DNA of 64,000 bases from Chlamydiae bacterium CG10_big_fil_rev_8_21_14_0_10_42_34 (GTDB taxonomy: Bacteria > Chlamydiota > Chlamydiia > Chlamydiales > SM23-39): NCBI GenBank assembly GCA_002773795.1, contig PFAD01000006.1:1-64000 (forward strand), given 5' to 3'. Position 1 is the stretch's first letter; every line of letters begins with the position of its first letter. The position numbers and the translations under genes were made by a program. Below the pieces are notes generated by a model that saw nothing but the letters and a program-made list of their open reading frames with translations, made no database searches and had not been told where the DNA came from. This document shows positions 34,971 to 44,493 of the stretch, in pieces.

Positions 34971-36026
34971 ATGGCTGTACTACCCTTAAATGCTTGGAAC
35001 GTAAGTGAAGATCAATTTAGATCTAACTTGGAAAAATATGAAGCAGGCCCGCCCGTAGTCATTCATGGCAAAGTACAAAAAGGCTCATATGGAGGACTTT
35101 ATAAAACATCAGACGAAGCGTGCTTTATCAAGTACTCAAGCCCTGCTAGTGCAGCAGATACGGAGGAAGATGTCCTTTGGCAATCGTACTGCGCTCAAAA
35201 AGAGTTGGATATCTTGGAGTTTGCAAAGATTCATCATATGCGTCATGTCATCCGTCAGATAGACGCGTTTTGCATGACTGAGCAAAGATATGCATCTGTC
35301 CAATTAAACGGTGGGCTGAGTCTTAAAAACATTTATCTTTGCAGCCCAAAGCATTTACAAAAAATGCCCTCTCTTAAAAAAATTCAAAAAATTGGGATTC
35401 AATTATTTGAAGCTTTGAGCGATCTTCATAAGCATAACATCTTACATGGAGATATTAAACCATCCAATATTGTCTTGAATGAATCTGAAAAATTAAATGT
35501 AATTGATTTCAGCATTTCAGAGCAGCTCAATAGAGACTTTAGTCCCCTCGTCAAATTTTCATCCCATTACCGCCCTCCTGAAACATTTAGATTAAGAAAA
35601 ACTTTTTTGAAAAGCGATGTTTGGGCAGCCAGCTGCACGCTATTAGAGCTGATCTATAAAAAACACATTTTCCCAGGAGCAACTGACGACGAGATCTATA
35701 GCTCAATTATAGCTCGATTTGGTTGTAAGCCTCAAGTGTATAGCGAATTTGTTGCAACAAGGTCTTTAAAGGAACTGATCGACAGCTTACAAACCTATGA
35801 AATGGACCCAGAGTTATTTAACTTATTTAAAGATCTCATTTTAAGAACACTCGAACCTAATGTAGAAAAAAGAATGACAGCGGAAGAGACGCTTAAGCAC
35901 CCCTTTTTCAAATCTTGTGTACACACATGCTCTCAAAAAAATGAAGAGACCACCACCCCTGAAAACAACATAGCCGCAACCACTAAAATTTGGACTGATG
36001 TCCCTTTTTTTAGATTAAGCTTATAA
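34971..36026 (+). CDS. Eukaryotic-like Ser/Thr protein kinase resembling the CMGC group
   Basis: The 351-residue protein is a protein kinase with no membrane segment. The glycine loop KVQKGSYGGLYK precedes the ATP-binding Lys54. The catalytic loop is HGDIKPSN (HRD changed to HGD; Asp161, Lys163 and Asn166 kept). The metal motif is DFS instead of DFG (Asp179). After it, SSHYRPPETFRLRKTFLKSDVWAASCTLLELIYKKHIFPG resembles the activation and P+1 region of DYRK/HIPK-type CMGC kinases, and the domain ends RMTAEETLKHPFF. GGAGG precedes ATG 34971. It is soluble and unlike PknB, so a host-directed effector acquired from a eukaryote is likely but inferred. Confidence 0.88.
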   Translation: MAVLPLNAWNVSEDQFRSNLEKYEAGPPVVIHGKVQKGSYGGLYKTSDEACFIKYSSPASAADTEEDVLWQSYCAQKELDILEFAKIHHMRHVIRQIDAFCMTEQRYASVQLNGGLSLKNIYLCSPKHLQKMPSLKKIQKIGIQLFEALSDLHKHNILHGDIKPSNIVLNESEKLNVIDFSISEQLNRDFSPLVKFSSHYRPPETFRLRKTFLKSDVWAASCTLLELIYKKHIFPGATDDEIYSSIIARFGCKPQVYSEFVATRSLKELIDSLQTYEMDPELFNLFKDLILRTLEPNVEKRMTAEETLKHPFFKSCVHTCSQKNEETTTPENNIAATTKIWTDVPFFRLSL

Positions 36027-36107
36027 AAAAAGTTTCCCCCTATCTCCGCTGTAGACAAAAACCCTCTTGAAGAAGTAATTTATAGGCTTACGATCGAGAT
36101 ATTTATT

Positions 36108-37688
36108 ATGAATTTTCCTATTCCAGAGTACCACCACCACGAAGAGTTTCAAAACCGGACGCGCAAATTAGCAGAAATTAGGGCTTTAGGGGTCGATCCC
36201 TACCCTCCTAAGTATGTAAATACACTTAAATGCGCCCAAATTACTCTGGATGCAGAGACTAAAGACGTTGGACATCATGACGATGCAGCCTCCGGCAATA
36301 CGCAGCATGTTTTTGTCTCGGGAAGACTCGTTTTATTCCGCGCCATGGGGAAAAATGCCTTCGCCCATATCCAAGATGAGACGGGTAGAATCCAGATCAT
36401 GTGCAACCGCGATCTGACAAAAGTTGCAGGACTTGCACAAACAGATGAGATCACGCCAATCAAATTCATCGAAAAAAAGCTCGATTTAGGCGATATGATC
36501 GGCATTGAAGGACACCTTTTTAAGACTCAAAAAGGGGAACTGACCATCTTTGCCAAAAATGTGACTCTCCTTTGTAAATCCCTACTCCCCTTGCCAGATA
36601 AGCATAGCGGCCTTGTCGATAAGGGAGTGCGCTACCGTAAAAGATGGCTCGATTTAATTACCCACCCAGAATCACTCGAAAGGTTTCGGAACCGTTCGAG
36701 AATTCTCCTCTCTATCCGAAACTATCTAGAAGAGCGCGAGTTTGAAGAGGTAGAGACCCCCGTACTGCAAAATAGCTACGGTGGAGCTCAAGCCCGGCCC
36801 TTTATCACCCACTTAAATGCCCTAAGCCAAGACATGTATCTCAGAATTTCTCTTGAAATTCCGTTAAAAAAACTCATTGTCGGCGGCATGCAAAAAATTT
36901 ATGAGATCGGCAAAGTATTTAGAAACGAAGGGATCGACAGAACCCACAATCCAGAGTTTACCATGCTCGAGGCCTATGCCGCTGGCTGGGACTACAACGA
37001 CATGATGGATTTCACTGAAAATCTTTTTGAAACGGTGGCGCTTAATCTTTTCGGAACCACAAAAATCAGAGTCACCCCAGACGATGAATCGACAGCGATC
37101 GTAATCGATGTCAAAGCTCCTTGGGCAAGACTTACGATGAAAGAGGCCATCAAGACCTTTGCCCACCTCGATGTCGACAAAATGACAGACGATGAGATGA
37201 AAGCAAGGCTACTGAAAGAGACCCATATCGATCCAAAAGGGGTTCAACATGCACCTCGAGGCGCCCTCATTTCGATGCTTTTCGAAGAGTTTGCGGAAAA
37301 ACACCTCATTCAGCCCCATCACATCATCGACCACCCAATTGAAACCACCCCGCTCTGCAAGCCTCATAGAGATCCAGAGCTCCGCAAACAAGGCTTTGTC
37401 GAGCGTTTTGAGAGCTTTATCTTGGGCAGAGAAATGTGTAATTCCTACTCAGAGCTCAACGATCCTGAATTGCAACGCGAACTATTAGTAAGCCAAGCAG
37501 AAAAAAGGGAAAAAGGGGACGTAGAAGCAAACCCTCTTGATGAAGAGTTTGTGGAAGCCATCTGTCAAGGGATGCCTCCTACTGGTGGCGTTGGAATTGG
37601 GATTGATCGTCTTGTGATGCTCTTTGCGAACGCCGATTCGATCAGAGACATCCTCCTCTTCCCGTTAATGCGCCCCGAAGATGCATAA
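36108..37688 (+). CDS. lysS: Lysyl-tRNA synthetase, class II
   Basis: LysS charges tRNA-Lys. The 526-residue protein has the OB-fold anticodon-binding domain (VFVSGRLVLFRAMGKNAFAHIQDETGRIQIM) and the class II core: motif 2 FRNEGIDRTHNPEFTMLEAY and motif 3 GVGIGIDRLVMLFANADSIRDILLFPLMRP. The start at 36108 gives the family-like N-terminus but has only a weak ribosome-binding site. It ends four bases before the convergent aas gene. From memory it corresponds to CT781. Confidence 0.97.
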   Translation: MNFPIPEYHHHEEFQNRTRKLAEIRALGVDPYPPKYVNTLKCAQITLDAETKDVGHHDDAASGNTQHVFVSGRLVLFRAMGKNAFAHIQDETGRIQIMCNRDLTKVAGLAQTDEITPIKFIEKKLDLGDMIGIEGHLFKTQKGELTIFAKNVTLLCKSLLPLPDKHSGLVDKGVRYRKRWLDLITHPESLERFRNRSRILLSIRNYLEEREFEEVETPVLQNSYGGAQARPFITHLNALSQDMYLRISLEIPLKKLIVGGMQKIYEIGKVFRNEGIDRTHNPEFTMLEAYAAGWDYNDMMDFTENLFETVALNLFGTTKIRVTPDDESTAIVIDVKAPWARLTMKEAIKTFAHLDVDKMTDDEMKARLLKETHIDPKGVQHAPRGALISMLFEEFAEKHLIQPHHIIDHPIETTPLCKPHRDPELRKQGFVERFESFILGREMCNSYSELNDPELQRELLVSQAEKREKGDVEANPLDEEFVEAICQGMPPTGGVGIGIDRLVMLFANADSIRDILLFPLMRPEDA

Positions 37689-37692
37689 AAGA

Positions 37693-40383
37693 TCATTTTC
37701 CGATCAAAGAGCGGTAATTTGTTTTTCCCGTAGCCGTTACGGGAATTTCATCAACTTTCTCAACTGCTGAAATTTTAACAAGATTGCTAAATCCAAGGGT
37801 TTTTAGCAGATCATTAACCGTCTCTTTTTCAACTGGGAAAATTGCATAGAGAATCAACTTAGGATTTTCGCTATCCGTTTCATCTGAACAAAGGGCCAAA
37901 GAAGGAACATCGTCACGTATTAACCCCCTTTTTTTGTATTCAGTCGTTAACGCCTCCTCAATTGCACCTAAGCTGATCATCTCTCCACCGAGCTTAATGA
38001 ATCTCTTCAATCTTCCCGTTAAAACAAGCGTTTGGTCCTTGTCTAAATACCCGATATCGCCGGTGCGAAACCAAGATTTACCCTCAATTTCGATAAATGG
38101 GGACGAAGTAGCCCCAATATAGCCGCTAAAGACATTCGGCCCTCGGACACAGATTTCACCTGTCTCTCCTTTAGAAAGGGGTTTTTCTGTTTCAGGATGA
38201 ATCGTAATTGCGTCTATATTTGGCAAGAGCTCACCGACTCCTTTTGGCTCTTTATGCATACGTGTTAAAGAGATCACAGGAGAGGTCTCACTTAAGCCAT
38301 AGCCTTCTAAAATTTCCCCTTTCAGCTTCATTTTTGAAAGAGTCTCAAAGAGCTCTTTTGGAGTTTTTTCACCAGCTGTTGTAAAGAAACGGACACTTTC
38401 GAGCTGTTCTGGCTTTGCAACTTGAAATAGTTTTTTTAAAAAATTGGGTACGATGGGGAAAATTGTAACTTGCCACCTTTTAGCGCCTTTAGCAACACCA
38501 AAGCTGTCTGTCGGATTTGGGAAAAATGCAACTCGCATTCCAGAAAAAAGAGGGACGAAAGTGCTCACTGTAAAACCAAAAGAGTGAAATTGAGGTAAAA
38601 TATCATATATTACCGTCTTAGCATTGCACTCAGTGTGAAAATTCCAAAAGCAGTTGTAGATCGTTGATAAGACATTTTTGTGAGAAAGGGGAACACCTTT
38701 TGGTTTAGCTTCAGTTCCACTTGTAAACAAAATGACTAAGTTAGCATTTTCATCAATTTGATCGAGTTTTAACTTTTTCAAAACTTTTGCAGAAGAAAGA
38801 AAGGAGTGAAAAAGGCCCTTTAGCTTCATCTTTAACGTTAAATTGCTTCGAATATCTTCCAATAATACGATCTGGTCTGCAACGGAGCCAAAATCGACAT
38901 GATTGACCTTTTCCATAAAGCGCCAAGAGCTGACCGCCCTTTTTGCCCCCGTAAGCTTCATCATATGTTCAAGATAGCTAGGACCTAGAGTCCAGTTCAA
39001 AAGTACGGGAGTCTTTCCGGCAAAAAGAAGTCCCAAAATCGCAAGAGTTGAACCAACAGATGGAGGTAGAAGAACGGCTACATGACTTTCAGGAAACTCC
39101 TTAAAGGCCTCAGCCAAAACTAAAACCCCTTTTTTTGCCCTTTTGTATGAAACAGAGCCACTTATATCATCAGCCATTGCAACAGAGGACCCCATCCTCT
39201 CACAGATATTTAAAAATGCCTGCTGAAAGGTTGAACCTGAAACAAAAGTTGGATCGGGTCGATTTTTTTCCTCTGGCCATGAGTCCTGATTTTCTTCTTT
39301 AGTCTCATCTTTTTCACCTTCAGCCCCCTCGGCTAGCTCTACGAGATCGCGGACTGTATGGAGTTCATCAAATGAGACGGTATCAACAGGATAGTTTTTG
39401 AAAATCCAAGAGACAATTTCTGCTATATTTAATGAATCCATCCCAAGATCTTCCCCTAAACGGGAATCCGCAGAGACGGTTAATTTGGAATGATCGAGGA
39501 TTTTTCGAATTTCTTTCGCAATTTTCTCTTCGATCTCTTTCGCTACCACATCATTTACATAGTTTAACTTTTTTTCTTTTGGGGGCGCAGCTTGAGGCAG
39601 CTCATTAGAGATGAAAGAGTAAGGAATCAGTTTTAAAGGCTCAGACTCATGAATCTGGCCCGCATCATCTGTATAATGGTTAAACCACTTTTCTAAGTAT
39701 TGGTTGACCTCGACTTTAGAACCTTGGCGAGGGAGCTCTTTGGGATCTAACTCAAAATCAACAACAAGGTGTCTGCGAGGGGTAAAAAAGATAAAATTTT
39801 TCAGACAATTAAAAAGGGATTCTTTGACAACTTTCAAAAAATCGGGAGACTTTCCTGTGATAGCTTTAGAGTATTTACTCCCCCAAAGACCAGAAATCCT
39901 CACTAACACAACGTGAATGTCTTTTTGCTTCTGAAGAATCTCATAAATGGCAGAGGAACCCTTAAGCTGCTCTTTGCCCTGATTCTTTAATTTGCCTGTT
40001 GGGAAAATCAAAAAATTATCGCCTTTCTCAATCCCATCTAAAATTGTGTCCATGGACACTTGTGCTTTTCTTATTTTGTACTGATTGACAGATGTTTCAA
40101 AATCAGGGATGAGCACAGCTCGCAGCATTTTAAGACTCTTATGCGCTAGCGGATACTTCGAAATAAACTCAACAACTAAGGGACGAATCTTGAATTTTGG
40201 CCAGGCAAGTGAAAAAAGGAGAACAGGATCTACAAAAGAGACGTGATTTGGAATAAATACACTACCACCTAAATCCTTATTTTTCTTAATAATCTCATTT
40301 AAGCCTCTTACCTCGATTTTATACCGAAGAGACAAAATAAATCGAAAAGCAGCAGCAAAAAAGAGGATGAAAATCTTACGCAT
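37693..40383 (-). CDS. aas: Aas-type acyltransferase-ACP-acyl-AMP ligase, copy 1
   Basis: The 896-residue protein fuses three parts. Residues 1 to about 240 form a PlsC-type 1-acylglycerophosphate acyltransferase with NHVSFVD (46-52) and FIFPTGKLKNQG-like FPTG. Around 285-360 is an acyl-carrier-protein-like domain with DLGMDSLNIAE, whose Ser (about 314) would carry phosphopantetheine. From about 380 an AMP-dependent acyl-activating enzyme follows (ILFTSGTEAKPKGVPLSHKN, EGYGLSETSP, WFRTGDIGYLD). Aas re-acylates lysophospholipids, and in chlamydiae such proteins use host fatty acids. The internal ACP could hand acyl groups from ligase to acyltransferase. A same-length paralogue lies at 50563-53253. 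Confidence 0.9.
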   Translation of the reverse strand: MRKIFILFFAAAFRFILSLRYKIEVRGLNEIIKKNKDLGGSVFIPNHVSFVDPVLLFSLAWPKFKIRPLVVEFISKYPLAHKSLKMLRAVLIPDFETSVNQYKIRKAQVSMDTILDGIEKGDNFLIFPTGKLKNQGKEQLKGSSAIYEILQKQKDIHVVLVRISGLWGSKYSKAITGKSPDFLKVVKESLFNCLKNFIFFTPRRHLVVDFELDPKELPRQGSKVEVNQYLEKWFNHYTDDAGQIHESEPLKLIPYSFISNELPQAAPPKEKKLNYVNDVVAKEIEEKIAKEIRKILDHSKLTVSADSRLGEDLGMDSLNIAEIVSWIFKNYPVDTVSFDELHTVRDLVELAEGAEGEKDETKEENQDSWPEEKNRPDPTFVSGSTFQQAFLNICERMGSSVAMADDISGSVSYKRAKKGVLVLAEAFKEFPESHVAVLLPPSVGSTLAILGLLFAGKTPVLLNWTLGPSYLEHMMKLTGAKRAVSSWRFMEKVNHVDFGSVADQIVLLEDIRSNLTLKMKLKGLFHSFLSSAKVLKKLKLDQIDENANLVILFTSGTEAKPKGVPLSHKNVLSTIYNCFWNFHTECNAKTVIYDILPQFHSFGFTVSTFVPLFSGMRVAFFPNPTDSFGVAKGAKRWQVTIFPIVPNFLKKLFQVAKPEQLESVRFFTTAGEKTPKELFETLSKMKLKGEILEGYGLSETSPVISLTRMHKEPKGVGELLPNIDAITIHPETEKPLSKGETGEICVRGPNVFSGYIGATSSPFIEIEGKSWFRTGDIGYLDKDQTLVLTGRLKRFIKLGGEMISLGAIEEALTTEYKKRGLIRDDVPSLALCSDETDSENPKLILYAIFPVEKETVNDLLKTLGFSNLVKISAVEKVDEIPVTATGKTNYRSLIGK

Positions 40384-40436
40384 GATGACGGATCTTTGCA
40401 GAATAGGTCAAATTTTTACAAGAAGAAATGCTCCTA

Positions 40437-40465
40437 TTGCAAAAGATCTTTCCATAGAGTATACG
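40437..40465 (+). promoter_or_regulatory. Promoter for the cNMP-binding CPBP protease gene
   Basis: TTGCAA and TATACG are separated by 17 bases, and the -10 ends 23 bases before the ATG. Confidence 0.55.
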
Positions 40466-40488
40466 GAATTTAACTACGCGGCAGTCCT

Positions 40489-41700
40489 ATGGATAATGAA
40501 GAACTCATACTCTTTCTCAAGAAAACAGAACTTTTTTCAGATCTAAGCACTGAGGAAGTTAAAAGAATCATCCCTTATATTAAAGTCATTAAATTCTCTT
40601 TAAGTGATTGGATTTTCAAAGAAGGTGATCAAAGCCGAGAACTCTATATTATTAAAGAGGGCTCAGCAAAAATCCTCAAAGAAGAAAAAGAGTCAAAACA
40701 GTTCCAAGAATTAGGAACTCTCCATATTGGAGATTACTTTGGAGAAATGGCTCACCTTGAAAATGAGATCCGATCCGCAGCTGTCCAACCTCAAGAGCCT
40801 ACTGAAGTCTTAGCACTTGATTTAGACAGACTTAAAAAAGAACCCACAGAAGAAAAAACCTATCTAAAAGTGCTTGCATTACTCGCCAAAAAAGTCAGTC
40901 AACACCTTCGAAAAGCAGACACAAGCATAATTGAATCGCTTCGAGAAAAAATCAACATGTTAGATTTGCATGAGCAAACAAGCAAAATGCTCCTTGCTGT
41001 ATTCATTATTATGTCTATTTGGTTCAATGTAGCCAAAATCATCGATATATTCTATACCCGAAAAGACCTCGCTGACCCGATATTCACATCTGCCATGTTA
41101 TTCCTCTTTGTTATCCCGTGCGCCTATATTGTTAAAATCTCTAAGTACCCTTTAAGTTTCTATGGGCTAACAACGAATCACTGGGCTCGTTATGCTCTAG
41201 AGGGCGTTATTTGCTCGACCCCGATTCTAGTACTTGGCCTTTTTGCAAAATTAATCCTTATTAAGAACATTCCAGAGTTTAAGGATCTTTCCCTCATCCC
41301 CGTACAAACAATTATTGACAATTACCGATCCATATTGATTTTTGGAGCTGCCTATATTCTTTTAGTCCCCGCCCAAGAATTTATCGTAAGGGGTGTGTTA
41401 CAAAGCTGTTTTAAAAACTTTTTTCAGGGCCGCAACCGCGTATTTCTTGCCATACTCTCTTCAAACCTAGTTTTTCAGATGCTCCATACTGTTAAAGGTT
41501 TTTGGCTTGCCATCATCAGCTTTTTCCTGGGGCTCTTTTGGGGGGCTCTCTTTGAAAAACAAAAATCTCTTGTTGGAGTCTGCGTTTCCCATGCATTGAT
41601 TGGCGCAACGCTTTTCTTTATTCTGGATTACCAAGCCATCTTAGAAATTGTTAATTCGATGGAAGAGATTAAGTTTATCAAGAGAATTAGCGCGGGCTAA
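40489..41700 (+). CDS. Cyclic-nucleotide-binding domain fused to CPBP (CAAX-type) membrane protease
   Basis: The 403-residue protein joins two modules. Residues 1 to about 135 form a cNMP-binding domain with a phosphate-binding cassette GDYFGEMAHLENEIRSAAV; Glu86, Arg95 and Ser96 align with the cAMP contacts Glu72, Arg82 and Ser83 of E. coli CAP. From about 160 come roughly eight membrane helices of the CPBP/Abi family with PAQEFIVRG (Gln-Glu instead of the usual Glu-Glu), FQMLHT and CVSHALIG as active-site motifs. The fusion suggests a membrane protease gated by cAMP. Its stop codon abuts the convergent adenylate cyclase gene with no intervening base. Confidence 0.85.
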   Translation: MDNEELILFLKKTELFSDLSTEEVKRIIPYIKVIKFSLSDWIFKEGDQSRELYIIKEGSAKILKEEKESKQFQELGTLHIGDYFGEMAHLENEIRSAAVQPQEPTEVLALDLDRLKKEPTEEKTYLKVLALLAKKVSQHLRKADTSIIESLREKINMLDLHEQTSKMLLAVFIIMSIWFNVAKIIDIFYTRKDLADPIFTSAMLFLFVIPCAYIVKISKYPLSFYGLTTNHWARYALEGVICSTPILVLGLFAKLILIKNIPEFKDLSLIPVQTIIDNYRSILIFGAAYILLVPAQEFIVRGVLQSCFKNFFQGRNRVFLAILSSNLVFQMLHTVKGFWLAIISFFLGLFWGALFEKQKSLVGVCVSHALIGATLFFILDYQAILEIVNSMEEIKFIKRISAG

Positions 41701-43710
41701 TCATTCTGAGAGGGTCACGCCGTTCCAATCATCGCGCGGCGGATTAGAAATCAGCGTTTTACAACGTTTAATTAAGATAGAAGAGGCAATATCACTGCCT
41801 CCAAAAAGCTGATTGGCTTTTTCAAATGAAACAATTGCATCTACAAATTTTTTATCGAGATAAAGTTTAAGGGCAGATTCATAGGTAGAAATCCCCTTGA
41901 GCATTTGCTCAGTTGCCTTAAGTTTTTCATCGATGAGCTCATAAATAAGATGAGATTGTTTTCTTCCTCTTAAAACAACATAGTCAATGGGACGAATAAG
42001 AAATGTATCTTTTACTGCTTGGGCAGTATCTTCCCCAATTAAAATCGTCGTACCGTAAAAAGCGTTGAGCTTTTCTAAGCGTGCGGCAATATTGACCGCA
42101 TCGCCAATGGCCGTATAATCCATCCGCTCCTCTGAGCCAAAATTGCCCACCAGCGCGGTCCCAGAGTTAATCCCCACTTTATTCTTAAGCATCGGATGCT
42201 TAGATGTAAGGTCTTTTAATGAAAGAGCAGCTCGACACGCACTGAGTTCATGGTTTTCCGATGGCTCAGGGGCTCCCCAAAGCGCCATCACAGCATCTCC
42301 CATAAACTTGTCGATAATCCCTTTTTCTTTATGGATTTCAACACTTGCAATACTTAAGAATTCTTTTAGGATTTCAGCCGTTTTATCAGCGTCCATCAGC
42401 TCTGACAGCGAGGTGAACTGCGAAAGATCTGCAAAAAAGACTGAGATTTTTCTCTTTTCGCCGCCAAGTTCCGCAGCTTTACCTGAGTGTAAAAGCATTT
42501 TCACGAGATCGACGGGCGCATATCTTGAAAAAGATTGAATGCCAATTTTCATCTTTTGCAAAGACCTTTCCATAATATTGATCTCTTTAATGCGAGAGCG
42601 CCGCCCCCCTTTTCCATGTGTCTCAAGAGATAATTCGCCAACCTTATCCATCTCATGAGCAATCCCCTTTAAACGATTTGATATCCGGCTGAAAAACAGA
42701 GATGAAAGCATTAAAAATGCAAGAAGAGGGAGGATTCCAAAAGCTAAATAGGCGGTTGCCTTATTTCGTACCGGCACTAAAAAATCATTTTCTTGAATCA
42801 CAGTCACAAGATTCCAAGGAATTTGAGACTCTTTTGGGAAGCGGTTAATATAAAAAATATGGCGACCCACTTCAACAAACCCCCCTTTTTCCTCTTTGCC
42901 AATCAATTTGCCCCAAGCTGCATCGATCACTTCTGAAGGAATCTGAGAATCTGTTTGCGCAACGATTTTTCCATTATCTTCAATAATATAGACACTTCCA
43001 TGCTCGCCAATATTTAGCGAACGGATGAACTCATTGAGTAAATTGATCTGAAAATCGACAGCCCAATATCCCTTCACCCCCCTATTTTCCATAAGGGCTA
43101 AGACAAATGTATACCCTCTTTCATCTGTCGTAGCAAACGGGTAAACATCAGTCCAAGCTCCGCCTGGATGCATTTTACCTGTCGCCCAAAAGGGGCGTTT
43201 TCTAGGATCATAATCAGACAGTTCCTCATAAACCTTTTCCCACTGATCATTTTTTATTTGATAATCTTCAACCCTAGTTTTGCCATCTTTTCCAATTGTT
43301 CGAAAACTTGCTGTAAACAAATCATCCGTTTTAAGAACTCCGAAAAAATCCCCCGACTCAGTTGTATAATACACAGTTGTAAATTCTGGGTTTTCTTTAA
43401 GAGTCCGGTAGCAAATATCAAAAATATTTTCACGCGTGTTGATTTTAAGAGCTTCTTCTTCGATTAATCCTGTAACCATTTTAAGAGAAGTAGGGGCGCT
43501 TTGAAAGTATCTCAATATTTGCTCTTCACCCGTCAGAGCGCTTTGTTTCGCAAGATCCATCCAAAGATTTTGACTCGCTTTTTTTGCAGAATAATAGGAG
43601 GGTATACCTACGATTCCAACTGTAAAAAATGTGGAAAGGGTGGCAGAGAGAACAACCGCAGAAACAAGTGTCGCACGCAAGGGGAAAGTAAAATCTTTTG
43701 AGTAGGCCAT
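41701..43710 (-). CDS. Membrane adenylate cyclase with extracytoplasmic Cache sensor
   Basis: The 669-residue protein has an N-terminal membrane helix (about 12-36), a Cache-type sensor domain (about 40-320, YYTTESGDFFGVL, RPFWATGK, WTDVYPFATT), a second helix (about 325-347), a HAMP-like linker and a class III cyclase domain. Key residues are visible: FFADLSQFT with metal Asp (about 423), DKFMGDAVMALWG with adenine-selecting Lys and second metal Asp (about 465-475), and DYTAIGDAVNIAARLE with the Asp, Asn and Arg of an adenylate cyclase. The tail may be TPR-like. It is the last gene of the tpsA-tpsB-fecR operon, 15 bases after fecR. Confidence 0.9.
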   Translation of the reverse strand: MAYSKDFTFPLRATLVSAVVLSATLSTFFTVGIVGIPSYYSAKKASQNLWMDLAKQSALTGEEQILRYFQSAPTSLKMVTGLIEEEALKINTRENIFDICYRTLKENPEFTTVYYTTESGDFFGVLKTDDLFTASFRTIGKDGKTRVEDYQIKNDQWEKVYEELSDYDPRKRPFWATGKMHPGGAWTDVYPFATTDERGYTFVLALMENRGVKGYWAVDFQINLLNEFIRSLNIGEHGSVYIIEDNGKIVAQTDSQIPSEVIDAAWGKLIGKEEKGGFVEVGRHIFYINRFPKESQIPWNLVTVIQENDFLVPVRNKATAYLAFGILPLLAFLMLSSLFFSRISNRLKGIAHEMDKVGELSLETHGKGGRRSRIKEINIMERSLQKMKIGIQSFSRYAPVDLVKMLLHSGKAAELGGEKRKISVFFADLSQFTSLSELMDADKTAEILKEFLSIASVEIHKEKGIIDKFMGDAVMALWGAPEPSENHELSACRAALSLKDLTSKHPMLKNKVGINSGTALVGNFGSEERMDYTAIGDAVNIAARLEKLNAFYGTTILIGEDTAQAVKDTFLIRPIDYVVLRGRKQSHLIYELIDEKLKATEQMLKGISTYESALKLYLDKKFVDAIVSFEKANQLFGGSDIASSILIKRCKTLISNPPRDDWNGVTLSE

Positions 43711-43725
43711 TGTTTACTTAAGTTC

Positions 43726-44493
43726 CTAACATCCACCACTAATTTTAATCGTATTTGTTTCGGCAGGAGCCGCTGGTTCTTTAGCCTGAGGGGCAGGAGC
43801 GGTGGACTCTCTTGAAGGTGCCCCTTCTTTTGGTGTTGCCGGAGCAACAGGTTTTGGAGCAATTGTAGGTATCCCCCCCCGTGGCGGAACGAACCTAGTC
43901 GAAGATAAAGAAGCTGGTAAATTTGTTAACCCACGAGGCGACAGTGTTTGAGGGGAAATTTCTGAGTACTGAAATTTCCGGGTTGGTCCAAGTGAAATTG
44001 ACCCCTTTGGGGATACAACCGTAATCATTCCAAATTCACAGCCTATAAACATAGCGCCACCTCTTGCAATAACTGCTTGAATGAGCGTACCACGAATCCC
44101 TATAGTTACTGTGGGGCCTTTAATTGTGACAGCTTCCGGATTTTCTTTTGCAATCTTACCAGTTAGATGCCGAAATCCCCCTTTAAAAATCTCCCCCAGA
44201 TAGGTATTTGCAGTCCGTTTAGATCCGTAACTATAGTTTTGGACTTCATATTCGGAGTTGGGAATCAGGTTTAAAACAGCATCATCTGTGAATTTAATCT
44301 GTACCCTAGAGTCAGCGCCAACAACGATTTTTTCCCCCGTCATAATGGGAGATCCCTTAGAAAGTGTCCGATCTTTTCGATTGGGATTTCTTGCAACGGC
44401 TCTCCCCTCTATCGCAACCACTTTACCTGCCATTTCTCTAGCTGAAACGCTAATCGTTAAAAACAAACACAGGATCAAACAAATCTTTTTCAT
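43726..44493 (-). CDS. Secreted FecR-domain protein
   Basis: The 255-residue protein has a signal peptide (MKKICLILCLFLTISVSA) and a FecR domain (KVVAIEGRAVARNPNRKDRTLSKGSPIMTGEKIVVGADSRVQIKFTDD in two strands around 22-70, given here in part as GDxV-like segments). It ends with a Pro/Ala-rich tail from about residue 195. FecR-domain proteins often sit in the periplasm and interact with signal transducers or outer-membrane partners. The start overlaps the TpsB stop codon by one base (TGATG). Lying between TpsB and a Cache-adenylate cyclase, it may pass secretion or envelope state to the cyclase sensor; this is inference. Confidence 0.85.
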   Translation of the reverse strand: MKKICLILCLFLTISVSAREMAGKVVAIEGRAVARNPNRKDRTLSKGSPIMTGEKIVVGADSRVQIKFTDDAVLNLIPNSEYEVQNYSYGSKRTANTYLGEIFKGGFRHLTGKIAKENPEAVTIKGPTVTIGIRGTLIQAVIARGGAMFIGCEFGMITVVSPKGSISLGPTRKFQYSEISPQTLSPRGLTNLPASLSSTRFVPPRGGIPTIAPKPVAPATPKEGAPSRESTAPAPQAKEPAAPAETNTIKISGGC

